DNA of 64,000 bases, taken from NCBI RefSeq assembly GCF_031157525.1, contig NZ_JAVIXR010000002.1, positions 310,001 to 374,000 on the forward strand. Direction: 5' to 3'. The DNA is from Marinobacter sediminicola. GTDB taxonomy: Bacteria > Pseudomonadota > Gammaproteobacteria > Pseudomonadales > Oleiphilaceae. Shown in pieces: positions 23,857-36,895 of this stretch. A model generated the notes under the pieces. The model had not been told where the DNA came from. It searched no databases and saw only the letters and a program-made list of their open reading frames with translations. The position numbers were made by a program, and so were the translations under genes. Each line of letters opens with the position of its first letter. Within the stretch, counting starts at the first letter, position 1.

Positions 23857-24888
23857 ATGATTCCTAGTCGGGAACTTTTTGAATCCAGCCCTGACTGGCT
23901 AGCTCACACGCTTGCCAATGCCACAGCCGATCTTCCGAAAGTCTCTGCCACCCTCCCCGATGGCACCCACATAATCCGCAAAGCGGTTGGTGTTTTACAG
24001 CTTACGCCGCCACCTGATCGTGCCAATCCGAATCAAGAGGCGCTGATTGTCTCAGCCGGAATTCACGGCAATGAAACCGCTCCCATAGAAATTCTTAACG
24101 CGCTGCTCAGCGAGCTAGTGAACGGAGAGTGGCCGTTGGCTTGTCCGCTGCTGCTGATTATGGGAAACCCGCCAGCCATGGTGGCCGGGGAGCGGTTTTT
24201 AGATGTAAATCTTAACCGGCTATTTAATGGGACTCATGGCAAGCCGGAGTATGACGGTCTGCCGGAAGCGGATCGGGCGCGGTTTCTTGAGGAGGTGTGT
24301 CGGCAGTTTGCCATGGAGCACCCACAGGCCCTTTCTCACTATGATTTACATACCGCCATAAGGCCTTCCCAGCGGGAGAAGTTTGCGCTTTATCCGTTTG
24401 TAGAGGGCCGGCAGGTGCCTGAGGCGCAGTGTGATTTTTTGCTGGAGGCCGAGGTGGGAACTTTATTGCTGCAGCACAAGGCAGGCACTACGTTTTCATC
24501 GTTTACTTCATTCGTGCTGAACGCTGAAAGTTTTACGGTGGAGCTGGGCAAGGTTCATCCGTTCGGTATGAACGATCTCACTCGGTTTGAGGGCGTTAAA
24601 AATGCGCTTCGGCGGCGTTTTTGTGGCGAACCAACGCCTGCCAAACAACCACCCTTTGACCATCTCACGGTGTTTGAGGTGGTGTACGAGATTTTGAATA
24701 CAGCGAAGAACTTTCAGTTTCACATTCCGGATGATGTAGCCAACTTTACCGAGTACGCTCCAGACACCGTCATCTGGGAGGATGACGATACCTGTTACAG
24801 GGTTGGCAGCATTCCAGAGGCGATTGTGTTTCCAAACCGGGACGTGCCGGTTGGCCAGCGGGTGGGCCTGTTGATCAGGCCCCGTTAA
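23857..24888 (+). CDS. astE: Succinylglutamate desuccinylase (last AST-pathway step)
   Basis: The enzyme hydrolyses N-succinylglutamate to glutamate and succinate. The 343 residues contain Zn-ligand motifs of the AstE/AspA M14-like family: AGIHGNETAPIE (His and Glu), LDVNLNRLFNG, and HYDLHTAIRPS (His). The C-terminal domain has VELGKVHPFG. The ATG at 23857 has AAAGGGAG upstream; the open frame continues upstream inside aotM and is not used. It is the last gene of the arginine/ornithine uptake operon, while the other AST genes are on the opposite strand at 29.8-36.1 kb. The AST pathway is thus split around the RND pump genes. Confidence 0.92.
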   Translation: MIPSRELFESSPDWLAHTLANATADLPKVSATLPDGTHIIRKAVGVLQLTPPPDRANPNQEALIVSAGIHGNETAPIEILNALLSELVNGEWPLACPLLLIMGNPPAMVAGERFLDVNLNRLFNGTHGKPEYDGLPEADRARFLEEVCRQFAMEHPQALSHYDLHTAIRPSQREKFALYPFVEGRQVPEAQCDFLLEAEVGTLLLQHKAGTTFSSFTSFVLNAESFTVELGKVHPFGMNDLTRFEGVKNALRRRFCGEPTPAKQPPFDHLTVFEVVYEILNTAKNFQFHIPDDVANFTEYAPDTVIWEDDDTCYRVGSIPEAIVFPNRDVPVGQRVGLLIRPR

Positions 24889-24905
24889 ACCCCGCCGGCA
24901 CAGAG

Positions 24906-27900
24906 CTACGCCGGAGCGTTTTCGGGTTCAGCCACTTTCACCTTGATCAGCTGCGTACACACCGCGGGGATCACCAGCAGGGTCAGCACAGTTGAAGCCA
25001 GTAGCCCTGAGATAATCGCCCAAGCCATGGGCGGCCAAAGTGTGGAGCTCGAGAAGGCAAGCGGCAACAAGCCGGCTACGGTGGTGGCTGTGGTCAGCAG
25101 GATGGGCCGGGTTCGCTGTATTACGGCTTTGCGCATGGCTTCGTGGATGTTTTCGCCGTTTTCCAACTCTCTGTCCATCACATCCAGCAGCACTATGGCG
25201 TTGTTGACCACAATGCCCACCAGTGCGATCACGCCCAACATCGACTGAAATCCGAAGGGCGAACCAGATAGCACCAAGCCGGGGAATATACCCACGGTGG
25301 CCAGGGGTACGGTCAGCAGGATAATGCCAACCCGGCGGAAGGAGTTGAACTGCAACAGCAAAAAGAAGAGCAGCAAGAGTATGCCAATGGGCGCGGCTGT
25401 TAGCAGAGCACCGTTAGCGTCGCCTGAGCCTTCGGCATCGCCGCCCATTTCCATACGGGTACCTTCAGGCAGAGGGTTATCTTCCAGCGCTCGTTGCAGC
25501 CCATCCAGCGCCTGGCTGAAGCTGTAGCCTGTCAGCAGATTTGCGGTCACGGTGTTCAGCCGGGTTCCGTTACGCAGGTAGCGTGCAGCTGGCTCCCAAG
25601 TTGTCTCCACGCTGGCCACAGCAGACAGCGGTACCGCTTGCCCTCGCTCGTTATAGATATTCACTGAAAGCAATCGTTCCAGTGGCAGCGAGGTGCCTTC
25701 CTGGGATCTCAGCACCAGTGGTATCGGGTCTTTTTCCTGGCGGTAGCGCTCGGCAACCACACCAAAACTCTGGCCATACAGGCTTTGAGCCACATCCGCA
25801 CGGGTAAGCCCGTATCGTGCAGCGGTGGCGTCGTCTACGTTTATGGCGATGCTGGGTACGCCAATGTCCAGATCGTGCCGCACATCCACTGTGCCCTCCA
25901 CCTGACGCAATGCACTGAACAACTGCTCTACTGCATGGGTGCGTGTCTTGTCGTCGGCGTGGTACACACGCACTTCCACCGGAGCAATGCTCGGCGGCCC
26001 CTGCCCCAGAACACCCACGCTTACGTCCAGCTCGGGCATCTGTTCATCCACGTGGGCACGAATCCAGTGAATCATGCCGGTTGTGTCTTCCAGCGTCGGC
26101 GTGGCTATCACAAGCCGGCCTCTGTTCGGCGCTTGGGGGGCCCGCTGGAGATTGTAATAAAAAGCGGGGCCGGTAAAGCCCACAAACCGATGAATCTGAA
26201 GCGCATTGGGCTGAGTGCGTATGGCGTGCTCCAGATTGGCAGCGGCTTCAGCGGTGCGCTGTTGGTCTGTGCCTTCCGGCATAAAGAGCTCAACAATCAC
26301 CTGAGGCCGGTCGGCATTGGGGAAGAACTGTTGCGCCATAAATGTCGTCATGGACAAACTGATCACAACCAGAAAAGCGCCAGCAGCAATCAGGCGCTTT
26401 GGATGGCGGTACACCATGCCACCAAGAAAACGCGCCAATCCAAGCAGGCGGTCAGCCTCGGCATTGCGGCGAGGCTTGAGGAAGCGTGCTGCCAGCAGGG
26501 GAACCACTGAGATCGCCAACAGGTAACTTACAGACAGCGTGAGCATAATCATCACCGGCACGCCCCGGGTGAAATCTGCCGCACCGCCCTTGGCAAGTAA
26601 TAGCGGAGCAAAGGCAGCAAGTGTGGTGCCAGTGGAGGCTCCCAATGGGCCCGCAAGCTCACCAACCGCTTTGCGCAGAGCGTCCAAACGGCGCACGCCC
26701 ACATCAAGGTGCCCCTGAATGTTCTCAACAATCACAATGGCGTTGTCGATCAGAATGCCCAGAGAGATCACCATGCCGATAACTGCTATCTGGTGCAGCA
26801 CGCCACCGCCAAGATCGTAAAGCCCAACGCTGATCAGAGCCACCATCGGCAGAATGGAAGCCACCAGCAGGCCCATTCGGATGCCCATGCCGGTGAACAC
26901 CACCGCTACGATGATCAGTACCGAAAGCACCAGACTCCAGGCCAGATTATCCAAACGCTCAGAGACTTTATCCGGCTGAAAGAACATCTCGCGGATTTCG
27001 TAGGGCTCGAAGTCCCCGCGTATCTGTTCAACCCGCTCCCGCACTCGCTCACCAAAACGGATCGCGTCGGTGGTGCCCTCTTCCATAATCAACGAGAGTA
27101 ATACAACCCGCTCACCATCAAACCAGGTTTCTGGCTGGCGCGGCTCTGCTGGGCCACGCCACACGTCTGCAGCCGCCGCCAGTGGCACCTGAGAACCGTC
27201 CGGAAGCTCTATGGGTGTGGCTCGGATGGCATCAATATCCGCAAACTCCGTATTAGGAAGCACAGACAAACGGCGACCGTCCACAACCACAAAACCGCCG
27301 GGGGTGGTCTGGTTACGTTGAGCAAGGGTTTGCAGAATTCGAGCCGGCGAGATACCAAGGCGGTAAAGCGCCGCATCATCCAGAGCCAGGGTGATCTGCT
27401 CATCGGCATCCCCTTCCAGTTCAATACGGGAGACACCACCCAGATCGGACAGGTTTTCTTTGAGCCGTTCCGCCACATCCGTCAGCTCACTCACTGAAGA
27501 CGCGCCGCCTATGGCAAGAACAATCGCCGGGTTATCAATCAGGCGGTCATCCAAAGCCATCTGGCCAATGTCGTCGGGGAAGTCTTGCTTTGCACGCTCC
27601 ATCGCTTGGCGAACGCGGTCCCACGCGGGATCTGTATCGTAAATATCGTCGTTCAAGCGCAACCTGACAAGCGCCACACCGGTACGGGCTGTACCTTGGG
27701 AAAAGTCTATTTCCTCGACCTGCCGCAGTTCATCCGTTAGCGGCCGGAGCACCAATCGCTCTACAGCATCGGCACTGGCACCCGGATAGCTCACCGACAC
27801 CAACCCGGCCCGGTACGGAAATGAGGGGTCTTCCTGGCGCGGCATAGTGCTGTATGCCGCAATACCCAGCAAACACAGCATGGTAACCACCATGCCCAAC

Positions 27901-27932
27901 AATCGCTGATAATTGAGTAGCCGGCGCGTCAT
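24906..27932 (-). CDS. RND-family efflux permease (HAE1-like)
   Basis: The product is 1008 residues, typical RND length. There are twelve membrane helices in two repeated halves with the large periplasmic loops after helix 1 and helix 7 (IDFSQGTARTGVALVRLRLNDD; VPSIAINVDDATAARYGLTRADVAQSL). In the central helix 4-5 region are GISLGILIDNAIVIVENIQ and LLAKGGAADFTRGVP. It exports drugs, solvents or metals with an adaptor and an outer-membrane channel. Its start overlaps the adaptor stop by one base. No outer-membrane channel gene is adjacent, so TolC is probably supplied elsewhere. Substrate unknown. Confidence 0.93.
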   Translation of the reverse strand: MTRRLLNYQRLLGMVVTMLCLLGIAAYSTMPRQEDPSFPYRAGLVSVSYPGASADAVERLVLRPLTDELRQVEEIDFSQGTARTGVALVRLRLNDDIYDTDPAWDRVRQAMERAKQDFPDDIGQMALDDRLIDNPAIVLAIGGASSVSELTDVAERLKENLSDLGGVSRIELEGDADEQITLALDDAALYRLGISPARILQTLAQRNQTTPGGFVVVDGRRLSVLPNTEFADIDAIRATPIELPDGSQVPLAAAADVWRGPAEPRQPETWFDGERVVLLSLIMEEGTTDAIRFGERVRERVEQIRGDFEPYEIREMFFQPDKVSERLDNLAWSLVLSVLIIVAVVFTGMGIRMGLLVASILPMVALISVGLYDLGGGVLHQIAVIGMVISLGILIDNAIVIVENIQGHLDVGVRRLDALRKAVGELAGPLGASTGTTLAAFAPLLLAKGGAADFTRGVPVMIMLTLSVSYLLAISVVPLLAARFLKPRRNAEADRLLGLARFLGGMVYRHPKRLIAAGAFLVVISLSMTTFMAQQFFPNADRPQVIVELFMPEGTDQQRTAEAAANLEHAIRTQPNALQIHRFVGFTGPAFYYNLQRAPQAPNRGRLVIATPTLEDTTGMIHWIRAHVDEQMPELDVSVGVLGQGPPSIAPVEVRVYHADDKTRTHAVEQLFSALRQVEGTVDVRHDLDIGVPSIAINVDDATAARYGLTRADVAQSLYGQSFGVVAERYRQEKDPIPLVLRSQEGTSLPLERLLSVNIYNERGQAVPLSAVASVETTWEPAARYLRNGTRLNTVTANLLTGYSFSQALDGLQRALEDNPLPEGTRMEMGGDAEGSGDANGALLTAAPIGILLLLFFLLLQFNSFRRVGIILLTVPLATVGIFPGLVLSGSPFGFQSMLGVIALVGIVVNNAIVLLDVMDRELENGENIHEAMRKAVIQRTRPILLTTATTVAGLLPLAFSSSTLWPPMAWAIISGLLASTVLTLLVIPAVCTQLIKVKVAEPENAPA

Positions 27933-29011
27933 CAGCGCACCTCCACGGCATCACCGTCTGCAAGGCGCGTCATACCTGCGTAAACCACTTGATCGCCGGG
28001 TTCCAGCTCACCTGTGCGCACCACGACGCGCTCACCCACAACACGCTCAACCTGTATGGGTACTCGCCGGGCAATACCTTCACGCACGCGGAATACCGTC
28101 ATGCCATCCGCGCTGCGGAGCACGGACAAAAGCGGCACAGTCATGGCTGATTCCCGGGTGGGTGTTATACCTACTTCAACTGGCTCTCCGGTATCCAGGG
28201 TATTGATCGGCAAGCTAACCAGAACCGGATGCAACTCACCCCGGATAGCGCCCGCCTGAGCAATTTCAACAACAGAGCCAAGTACCGGAGCCTCGATTCG
28301 ATTCTGCACAGACCACACTGGCAATTCTTCATCCACTGCCACGTGGGCCAACAGATAAGCCGGCACCCGCACTTCCACTTCTTTACCTTCAGGTGAAGAC
28401 AAGCGCATTACCGGCTGGCCCGCCGCCACAAACTCATCCCGTTCTACCAATAGCGCTTCCACACGACCGCCAAATGGCGCTCGCAAGGCGCTTTCTTCCA
28501 GCAACTGGGTAGCCTCAGCCAATGCCGCTTGAGCTGTTGCCACGCTGGCCTTCAGGGAATCCCGGCGAGCCGCAATCTGTTCAAGGTTTTGCTCGGATAC
28601 CACGCCTCGTTCGTGCAGCCGGCTTGAGCGCTCCCACTCACGTTTGGCCTGTTCGTGACGGGTGTGCAACTCGTCAAGCTTGGCTTTTGCCGAATCCCGT
28701 GCAGGTTCCAGCGCCGGATTGTACACCCGTGCCAGCAAGTCGCCGGCGGCAACTGTCTGGCCCAATTCCACGGCCCGCTCCCGAAGCGTTCCGCTAACTT
28801 GAAAGGTAAGCGTTGCGCGCTGGGTTGACCGTACAATGCCGGAAAAACGCAGGGTAATTTCCTGGGCCTCGCCACCCGTGACCTCTGAAACACGCACCGA
28901 AACTGCATGCTCACCCGAGGCAGCAGGGGCATCATCGGCCATGCAACCGGATAGGAACAGGCCGCAGGCAGCAAGAAATAAAAGGGCAACAGGGGTGCGC
29001 GATGGTGTCAT
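27932..29011 (-). CDS. RND efflux periplasmic adaptor (membrane fusion protein), lipoprotein
   Basis: The product is 359 residues. The signal ends at the lipobox LSGC with Cys23 as acylation site. It has the AcrA/HlyD arrangement: lipoyl half-domain (RERAVELGQTVAAGDLLARV), alpha-helical hairpin about 95-165 (LDELHTRHEQAKREWERSSRLHERG), second lipoyl half (LRAPFGGRVEALLVERDEFV), then beta-barrel and membrane-proximal domains. It bridges the inner-membrane pump and an outer-membrane channel. It is the first gene of the pump operon, divergent from the TetR regulator at 29177, with palindromic operators in the gap at 29084-29113. Confidence 0.93.
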   Translation of the reverse strand: MTPSRTPVALLFLAACGLFLSGCMADDAPAASGEHAVSVRVSEVTGGEAQEITLRFSGIVRSTQRATLTFQVSGTLRERAVELGQTVAAGDLLARVYNPALEPARDSAKAKLDELHTRHEQAKREWERSSRLHERGVVSEQNLEQIAARRDSLKASVATAQAALAEATQLLEESALRAPFGGRVEALLVERDEFVAAGQPVMRLSSPEGKEVEVRVPAYLLAHVAVDEELPVWSVQNRIEAPVLGSVVEIAQAGAIRGELHPVLVSLPINTLDTGEPVEVGITPTRESAMTVPLLSVLRSADGMTVFRVREGIARRVPIQVERVVGERVVVRTGELEPGDQVVYAGMTRLADGDAVEVR

Positions 29012-29083
29012 AAAGTATCCTTTCGTCCGTGCTCAAGTTGGTGTTGATACCGCTTCCTGCGGAAATCCGGGGGCGTTGAGCAC

Positions 29084-29113
29084 GACATAATGTCATTCTT
29101 TGACATTATGTCA
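29084..29113. promoter_or_regulatory. Twin palindromic operator for the TetR regulator
   Basis: GACATAATGTC (29084-29094) and TGACATTATGTCA (29101-29113) are each palindromes about a central base, inverted relative to one another and 18 bp apart centre to centre. This spacing is typical of tandem TetR dimers. The pair lies in the divergent promoter region of the adaptor and TetR genes. Confidence 0.72.
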
Positions 29114-29176
29114 ATAATCAGCTTTCATTCTCCAATTGAAAAATTAACCGCTGAAAGAGCCTGACGAGAGAGCCAG

Positions 29177-29815
29177 ATGACTGAACCGCTGAAAACACGC
29201 CGTGAACGGGAGAAACAGGCCCGCTACGACACGATTCTGGACGCCGCTGAACGGGTCTTTTCAGAGAAGGGCTACGAACGCACCTCCATGGATGACATTG
29301 CACGCACGGCAAGCCTGAGCCGGGCTTTACTGTATGTTTACTTCAAGGATAAGGCGGCAATTCAACGGGGCATCATGCTGCGTGCAGGGCATAGTTTGTA
29401 TGAACGCTTCAGAAAGGCACGGCTGACTGCCGATACGGGGCTGGCGCAAATTCGCGCTATGGGGGAATCCTATTATCGCTTCTATCTGGATGAGCCAGAT
29501 TATTTCTCTGCCCTTACCAAAGCCTCCACCGCCATGGCAGAGGCAGATGAAACACAAGCCAAAGAAATGCTTTGCTCAAAGACAGAGCTGATGACGCTTA
29601 TGACTGAGGCCATAGAACTGGGGCTGAAAGATGGCACCATGAGCCGTCAACGTATCCACAGCCCGGAGCAGACCGCGCTCTATCTGCGCGGGGCACTGCA
29701 CGGCGCGCTTTTGCTATGCCAATCCGAAGCCAGCGAAAGTGGCGATATCTTCCCGGCCGAAAGCCTTATCCGGCACACTATGGACATGCTGACTGCTTCG
29801 ATTGCCGCACCCTGA
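29177..29815 (+). CDS. TetR-family regulator, probable repressor of the adjacent RND pump
   Basis: The product is 212 residues. The N-terminal TetR DNA-binding domain occupies about 12-60 (YDTILDAAERVFSEKGYERTSMDDIARTASLSRALLYVYFKDKAAI), the canonical helix-turn-helix. The remainder is a helical ligand-binding/dimer domain, with FSALTKASTAMAEADETQ and HGALLLCQSE. It is divergent from the RND operon and next to two palindromes, so it presumably represses both transcripts until an exported compound binds. Converges with astB, with 30 bp between stops. Confidence 0.9.
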   Translation: MTEPLKTRREREKQARYDTILDAAERVFSEKGYERTSMDDIARTASLSRALLYVYFKDKAAIQRGIMLRAGHSLYERFRKARLTADTGLAQIRAMGESYYRFYLDEPDYFSALTKASTAMAEADETQAKEMLCSKTELMTLMTEAIELGLKDGTMSRQRIHSPEQTALYLRGALHGALLLCQSEASESGDIFPAESLIRHTMDMLTASIAAP

Positions 29816-29845
29816 CCATGCTTTTATGACCAGTGGGGGAGGCTG

Positions 29846-31186
29846 CTACATCTGGAAATCGTAAATAGAACCCAGCCCCAGAATTCCGGTCAGCTCATCC
29901 AGCGCTTTGCGTACTTCTTCCAGCAGCATGGGATCCGCCAGGTCATCCCTGCTTAGTTCGCTACGGTAGTGGGCTTCAACCCAGGTTGTCAGGCGCTCAT
30001 ACAGCGCATCAGTCAGAATCACACCCCGATGCATGGCCTTTAGTTCGTCGTCATTCAGAACCACTCGCAAACGCAGGCAAGCAGGGCCACCGCCATTGCG
30101 CATGGACTGTTTCACATCAAACACTTCCACCGCGGTAATCGGCCCGCCAGAGGCCAGCAGCTTATCCAGGTACTTGCTCACAGAGGGCACTTCCCTGCAC
30201 TCACCCGGAACCGCCAGCAACATACCATCGGGCGTATTCAGCAACTGGCTGTTGAAAAGATAAGACGCGACTGCATCCGCAATCGGCACTTCCCCGCTGC
30301 TTACGCGAACGGCCTCCAGTTCAGCGCCAGTCAACCGAGCACGAATATCTGACAGCACCCGCTGTTCATCAAGAAACGCCATCTCGTGGTAGAAGAGCGT
30401 ATTACCATTACCTACCGCAATAACATCGTTATGAAAGACACCCGCATCAATGGCTGCAGGGTTTTGTTGGGCAAATACCAGATGGCCATCTTTGAGGCCG
30501 TGCAGACGGGCGATTGCCTGTGAGGCTTCAAGAGTCTGCCGGGCCGGGTATTTTTTCGGAGCCGGTGCTTGCTCGTTAAATGCAATCTGGCCATACACAA
30601 ACAGCTCCACCCCCGGTTCACCATACCCGCCGCAAAGCCGGGTGTGGTTGGCTGCGCCTTCATCGCCAAAGTGGCTGACTGATGGCAGCGCCGGATGATG
30701 GGCAAAGTACCCCTCGTCCGCAAAGATAGATTTGAGCATGCGGCCAGTTACCCTGTGCTCAATGGAGCGATGGAACTTGGCGCTCAAATTGGCGGGGGTG
30801 AAGTGCACCCTGTGGTCGTCTGTATCGGCACTGGGAGAAACCGTCGCTGCATTGGCTGTCCACATGGACGAAGCTGACGCCACAGCCGCCATAATCGACG
30901 GGCTGGACTTGGCTGCCTGCGCCAGAATTTGCGCATCCGTGCCGCTGAACCCGAGCGCTTTGAGAGAGGGAACATGAGGACGTTCATGGGGCGGCAATAC
31001 ACCCTGAACGTAGCCCCGGTCCGACAGGCGCTTCATTTTCGCCAACCCCTGAAGCGCAGCCTCCCGGGGGTTGGATACCGCATTCACATTGGACTTCGAT
31101 GCCACGTTGCCCCAAGACAGGCCCGCATAATTGTGGGTTGGGCCAACCAGGCCATCAAAGTTTGCTTCTACCGCATGTTTTGCCAT
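29846..31186 (-). CDS. astB: N-succinylarginine dihydrolase
   Basis: This AST step 2 enzyme hydrolyses N2-succinylarginine to N2-succinylornithine, CO2 and ammonia. The 446 residues match the AstB/guanidine-modifying fold: [21 protein letters not shown] at the N-terminus and the catalytic cysteine in [12 protein letters not shown]. The length matches E. coli AstB (447). It is the last gene of the leftward operon astC-aruF-aruG-astD-astB, 52 bp after astD. Confidence 0.96.
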   Translation of the reverse strand: MAKHAVEANFDGLVGPTHNYAGLSWGNVASKSNVNAVSNPREAALQGLAKMKRLSDRGYVQGVLPPHERPHVPSLKALGFSGTDAQILAQAAKSSPSIMAAVASASSMWTANAATVSPSADTDDHRVHFTPANLSAKFHRSIEHRVTGRMLKSIFADEGYFAHHPALPSVSHFGDEGAANHTRLCGGYGEPGVELFVYGQIAFNEQAPAPKKYPARQTLEASQAIARLHGLKDGHLVFAQQNPAAIDAGVFHNDVIAVGNGNTLFYHEMAFLDEQRVLSDIRARLTGAELEAVRVSSGEVPIADAVASYLFNSQLLNTPDGMLLAVPGECREVPSVSKYLDKLLASGGPITAVEVFDVKQSMRNGGGPACLRLRVVLNDDELKAMHRGVILTDALYERLTTWVEAHYRSELSRDDLADPMLLEEVRKALDELTGILGLGSIYDFQM

Positions 31187-31238
31187 GTCTGGGAATTCCG
31201 TCCATTCGGATTCAGGGAATAAAGCTCAACGTTGCCAA

Positions 31239-33810
<2,572 letters not shown>

Positions 33811-33817
<7 letters not shown>

Positions 33818-34851
33818 GGCGCTACCCTCACTTCATCACCTGCAGTCTTGTCGAGTAAACCCCAGACCTTCACAGGTACCTTGAGGGTACCCTCAAGCGT
33901 GCCGGCAGCACGAGCAAGCGCACAACGGAACCCAGCGCCACCACCCGCGGCAATAAGGCAAAGATCTCCGCTCCCATCGCCAGCATCATTCACAGAGCCA
34001 TGGAGGGCTTTGCGCTGACTGGTTACCAGCGTGTGCAGGGCGTCGGTGCGCGCTTCCAGCACCGGCCCACCATCGAAAATGTCCAGATAGCAGCCCGCCT
34101 GAAAACCTTCTCTCTGCAACAACTCAAGGTTTGGCACAGTCAGTTCGTGAGGCTGCCCTAACGCCTCCTGCGCCGCCTCGGAAAGCAAAGTGACATACAC
34201 AGGATGCGGCGGCATAAGCTCCGCAATAAAGGTTTTACTGAGCGCACCCGAGTGCTGGTCCGCTGTTTCAAAATCCATATTAAAAAAGTGACGCCCCAAA
34301 CTGTCCCAGAAGGGCACACTGCCATCCTCGTGCTGCACGCCCTGAATTTCCACAGCAACCCGCTGGGTAAACCAGTCGCGATGCTCGGCGATGAACAGGA
34401 TTCGGGCTCGGGACAAGAGCTCAAAGGCTTCCGTGTTGCGCAACTCAGGCGTGATGGAAAACGAGCAAAGCAATGTGTGATCGGTCAGACCGTGACTCGG
34501 GTAGAGAACGTCTACGCGGCTTGATATGCCTAGCTCGTGGGAGGCATGAATCAATGCATCCCGGCGGTAGTTATAAAACGGCTGACCATTACCTGCACGA
34601 GCATCAATACCCGCCGTGCCATGGATCCTGCCTGTGGCGGTATCCTCCAGAACGAAAAGAAACCGTGGCAACGGGCCGCCAGAGATTGTTTTACCGGCGA
34701 GAGAAGTTAGCGAGTGTTTTATTTTTTCGGCAAGCGCGTCACGCTGCCGGGGCAGCGTGGATGAGAGACGGGCGGTTTCTGAACCCGCCGCGCCGGCTAT
34801 CTCCAGTATCTGGTTCACGTCATCGGGTAGTGCCGGACGTACCAACCACAT
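33811..34851 (-). CDS. aruF: Arginine/ornithine N-succinyltransferase alpha subunit
   Basis: The product is 346 residues, a paralogue of AruG (VRPALPDDVNQILEIAG; FQAGCYLDIFDGGPVLEARTD). The LDIFDGGP motif is shared with AruG. It is located between astC and aruG with tight spacing (9 bp after astC). In Pseudomonas the alpha and beta subunits act as a heteromer. The C-terminal region (about 270-330) has a glycine- and alanine-rich stretch (GGGAGFRCALARAAGTLEGT) less conserved than in AruG. Confidence 0.94.
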
Positions 34852-34859
34852 AAAAGCTC

Positions 34860-36074
34860 CTAGGCAGTCAGTTTCTTCACCGCTGCTTCAAAGCGCTCAA
34901 GCGCTTCATCAATATCGGTATCCGGAATGATCAGCGAAGGTGCCAATCGAATAACATCGGCGCCAGCAATCAACACCATCACACCTTCATCCAGGCCGGC
35001 GTTGAGAAATTCCTTCGCCTTTCCTTTCCATTTTTCGGTCAGCACACAACCCAGCAAAAGCCCGGCACCGCGAACCTCACTGAAGAGTTCATAGCGCTCA
35101 CCAATATCCATCATGCCTTTACGCAGGTGCTCAGAACGGGCCTTGACACCCTTGAGGATCTCGGGCTGGCTTACGGTATCGATAACCTTTTGGGCAACCG
35201 CGCAAGCCAGGGCATTGCCACCATAGGTGCTGCCATGGGTGCCTACGCCAAGACTGGCTGCAACTTTTGCAGTGGTCAGCATGGCGGCTACCGGGAAACC
35301 ACCGCCCAAGCCTTTGGCGCTGGTAAGAATGTCTGGTACCACACCATACATCTCGTATGCATACAGATGACCTGTACGGCCCACCCCGGACTGCACCTCA
35401 TCAAAAATCAACAAAGCGCTGTTGTCATCACAGAGCTTGCGCAGGCCTTCCAGGAATTCAGGGTCAGCTGGAACCACTCCGCTCTCACCCTGAATTGGTT
35501 CCACAACCACCGCACAGGTCTTTGCCTTGGAGATCAGTTTCTTGACGGATTCCAGATCGTTAAAGTCTGCGTGGTGGATGCCGCCCGGCGCAGGCTCAAA
35601 TCCCTCCAGATACTTTGCCTGCCCACCAACACTCACGGTGAATAAGGTACGGCCGTGGAAGGCGTTCTTGAAAGAGATAATTTCGTGTTTCTCCGGGCCT
35701 GTGTGCTCCCAGCCATAACGACGTGCCAGCTTGAACGCCGCCTCGTTGGCTTCACCACCGGAGTTGGCAAAGAACACCCGCTCAGCAAATGTGAGATCGC
35801 ACAGAGTTTTAGCCAAACGCAAAGCAGGCTCGTTGGTCATCACGTTAGAGAGGTGCCAGATTTTCTCCGCCTGCTCCACCAGGGCACCCACCAGCCCTGG
35901 GTGCGAATGCCCGAGACAACTCACGGCAATACCACCCTGAAGATCTATAAACTCGCGGCCATCCTGATCCCAAATTCGGGAACCCTCGCCTCGCACGGGA
36001 ATAATAGAGCCCGGTGCGTAGTTGGGTACCATAACTTCATCAAACAGTTCGCGGCTGACAGGTTCTTTGTTCAT
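34860..36074 (-). CDS. astC: Succinylornithine/acetylornithine aminotransferase
   Basis: AST step 3: PLP-dependent transamination of N-succinylornithine. The 404 residues match class III aminotransferases of the AstC/ArgD/AruC type: [50 protein letters not shown] and the PLP lysine in [13 protein letters not shown]. The position at the head of aruF-aruG-astD-astB makes this a catabolic AstC/AruC. It may also serve as the biosynthetic ArgD, since AruC is bifunctional in Pseudomonas. Its promoter lies in 36075-36196. Confidence 0.93.
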   Translation of the reverse strand: MNKEPVSRELFDEVMVPNYAPGSIIPVRGEGSRIWDQDGREFIDLQGGIAVSCLGHSHPGLVGALVEQAEKIWHLSNVMTNEPALRLAKTLCDLTFAERVFFANSGGEANEAAFKLARRYGWEHTGPEKHEIISFKNAFHGRTLFTVSVGGQAKYLEGFEPAPGGIHHADFNDLESVKKLISKAKTCAVVVEPIQGESGVVPADPEFLEGLRKLCDDNSALLIFDEVQSGVGRTGHLYAYEMYGVVPDILTSAKGLGGGFPVAAMLTTAKVAASLGVGTHGSTYGGNALACAVAQKVIDTVSQPEILKGVKARSEHLRKGMMDIGERYELFSEVRGAGLLLGCVLTEKWKGKAKEFLNAGLDEGVMVLIAGADVIRLAPSLIIPDTDIDEALERFEAAVKKLTA

Positions 36075-36196
36075 AGATCTCTCTCGGAAAAGCAGTTAAG
36101 CGTATAAAAATAGTAGAGTTGCCGGCGTAGGCAAGTAAGTAGGTGTGCGGATCAGTCACTTATACTACGCCACTTAATGCATCAGCACATCTGGTG

Positions 36197-36718
36197 CTAT
36201 TGCCCCCTTAAAACTCCGTCACACCAATGCAGCACCGCCGCCTCGGAGAACGGCAAGTCAACCGCGGTTTCACCACCAAAATCATGCCACTGAGAAAGGA
36301 ACTTCCGCTTCACCACCGTTAATACCGGAATGCCGGCAGCAAGTAGCTGAACAAATTCAGCGCGGAACCCATTGCCGCCGATTTCCTGCTGGCCGAACCG
36401 GTTAACAACCGCCAGCTTGGGTGGCTGCTCTAGCAATCCGCGTATCACGCTCGTTGCATCTGCCAACCCGCGGGGATCGAGGCAACAGGATTGCGATTCT
36501 TTTCCAAGGTTCTGGGCAATGGAATACTCCTGACCCGTTTCCAGATCCTGTAGCGCCATGGGTTCTCGCCGTAACCCATGCTCATTCAATGCCATGGATA
36601 AACCAGCAACTCGATAGCCTCGCCGACTCAGGGTTGCTGCCACCTTGTGCAGCAATTTATCCACTGCCTGCTCATCGTTGTCGTAGATTATTGCCGCGAA
36701 ATTCAGCTGTGCGCTCAT
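36197..36718 (-). CDS. DUF2478 protein
   Basis: The product is 173 residues. The start AAIIYDNDEQAVDKLLHKVAATLSRRGYRVAGLSMAL and the later LAVVNRFGQQEIGGNGFRAEFVQLLAAGIPVLTVV match the DUF2478 family, a P-loop-like fold often annotated near molybdenum-transport or cofactor genes. No Walker A lysine motif is visible. The strongly conserved NRFG-x-x-E segment is characteristic of the family. It has no clear functional link to the AST operon downstream or pyruvate dehydrogenase upstream. 122 bp separate it from astC. Confidence 0.8.
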   Translation of the reverse strand: MSAQLNFAAIIYDNDEQAVDKLLHKVAATLSRRGYRVAGLSMALNEHGLRREPMALQDLETGQEYSIAQNLGKESQSCCLDPRGLADATSVIRGLLEQPPKLAVVNRFGQQEIGGNGFRAEFVQLLAAGIPVLTVVKRKFLSQWHDFGGETAVDLPFSEAAVLHWCDGVLRGQ

Positions 36719-36821
36719 ACGTTTGTTACCTGCTGACTAAATATGACAAGTCTAGCGGGTTTGAAAATACGCTCGTTGCTCTGGATCAGTAACTCTGGAC
36801 TGCCTGGCTCCATACCAAAAC

Positions 36822-36854
36822 GCAAAAGGCGGGCTTGTTACGCCCGCCTTTTGC
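36822..36854 (-). terminator. Rho-independent terminator of aceEF
   Basis: GCAAAAGGCGGGC-ttgttac-GCCCGCCTTTTGC is a perfect 13-bp stem. On the reverse strand the 3' arm itself ends in TTTTGC followed by GTTTTGG. It lies 41 bp after the aceF stop and works for a leftward transcript. Confidence 0.85.
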
Positions 36855-36895
36855 TGCCCCCAAATTTCATAGCCTGGAAGCCTGTCTGGCTAGCT

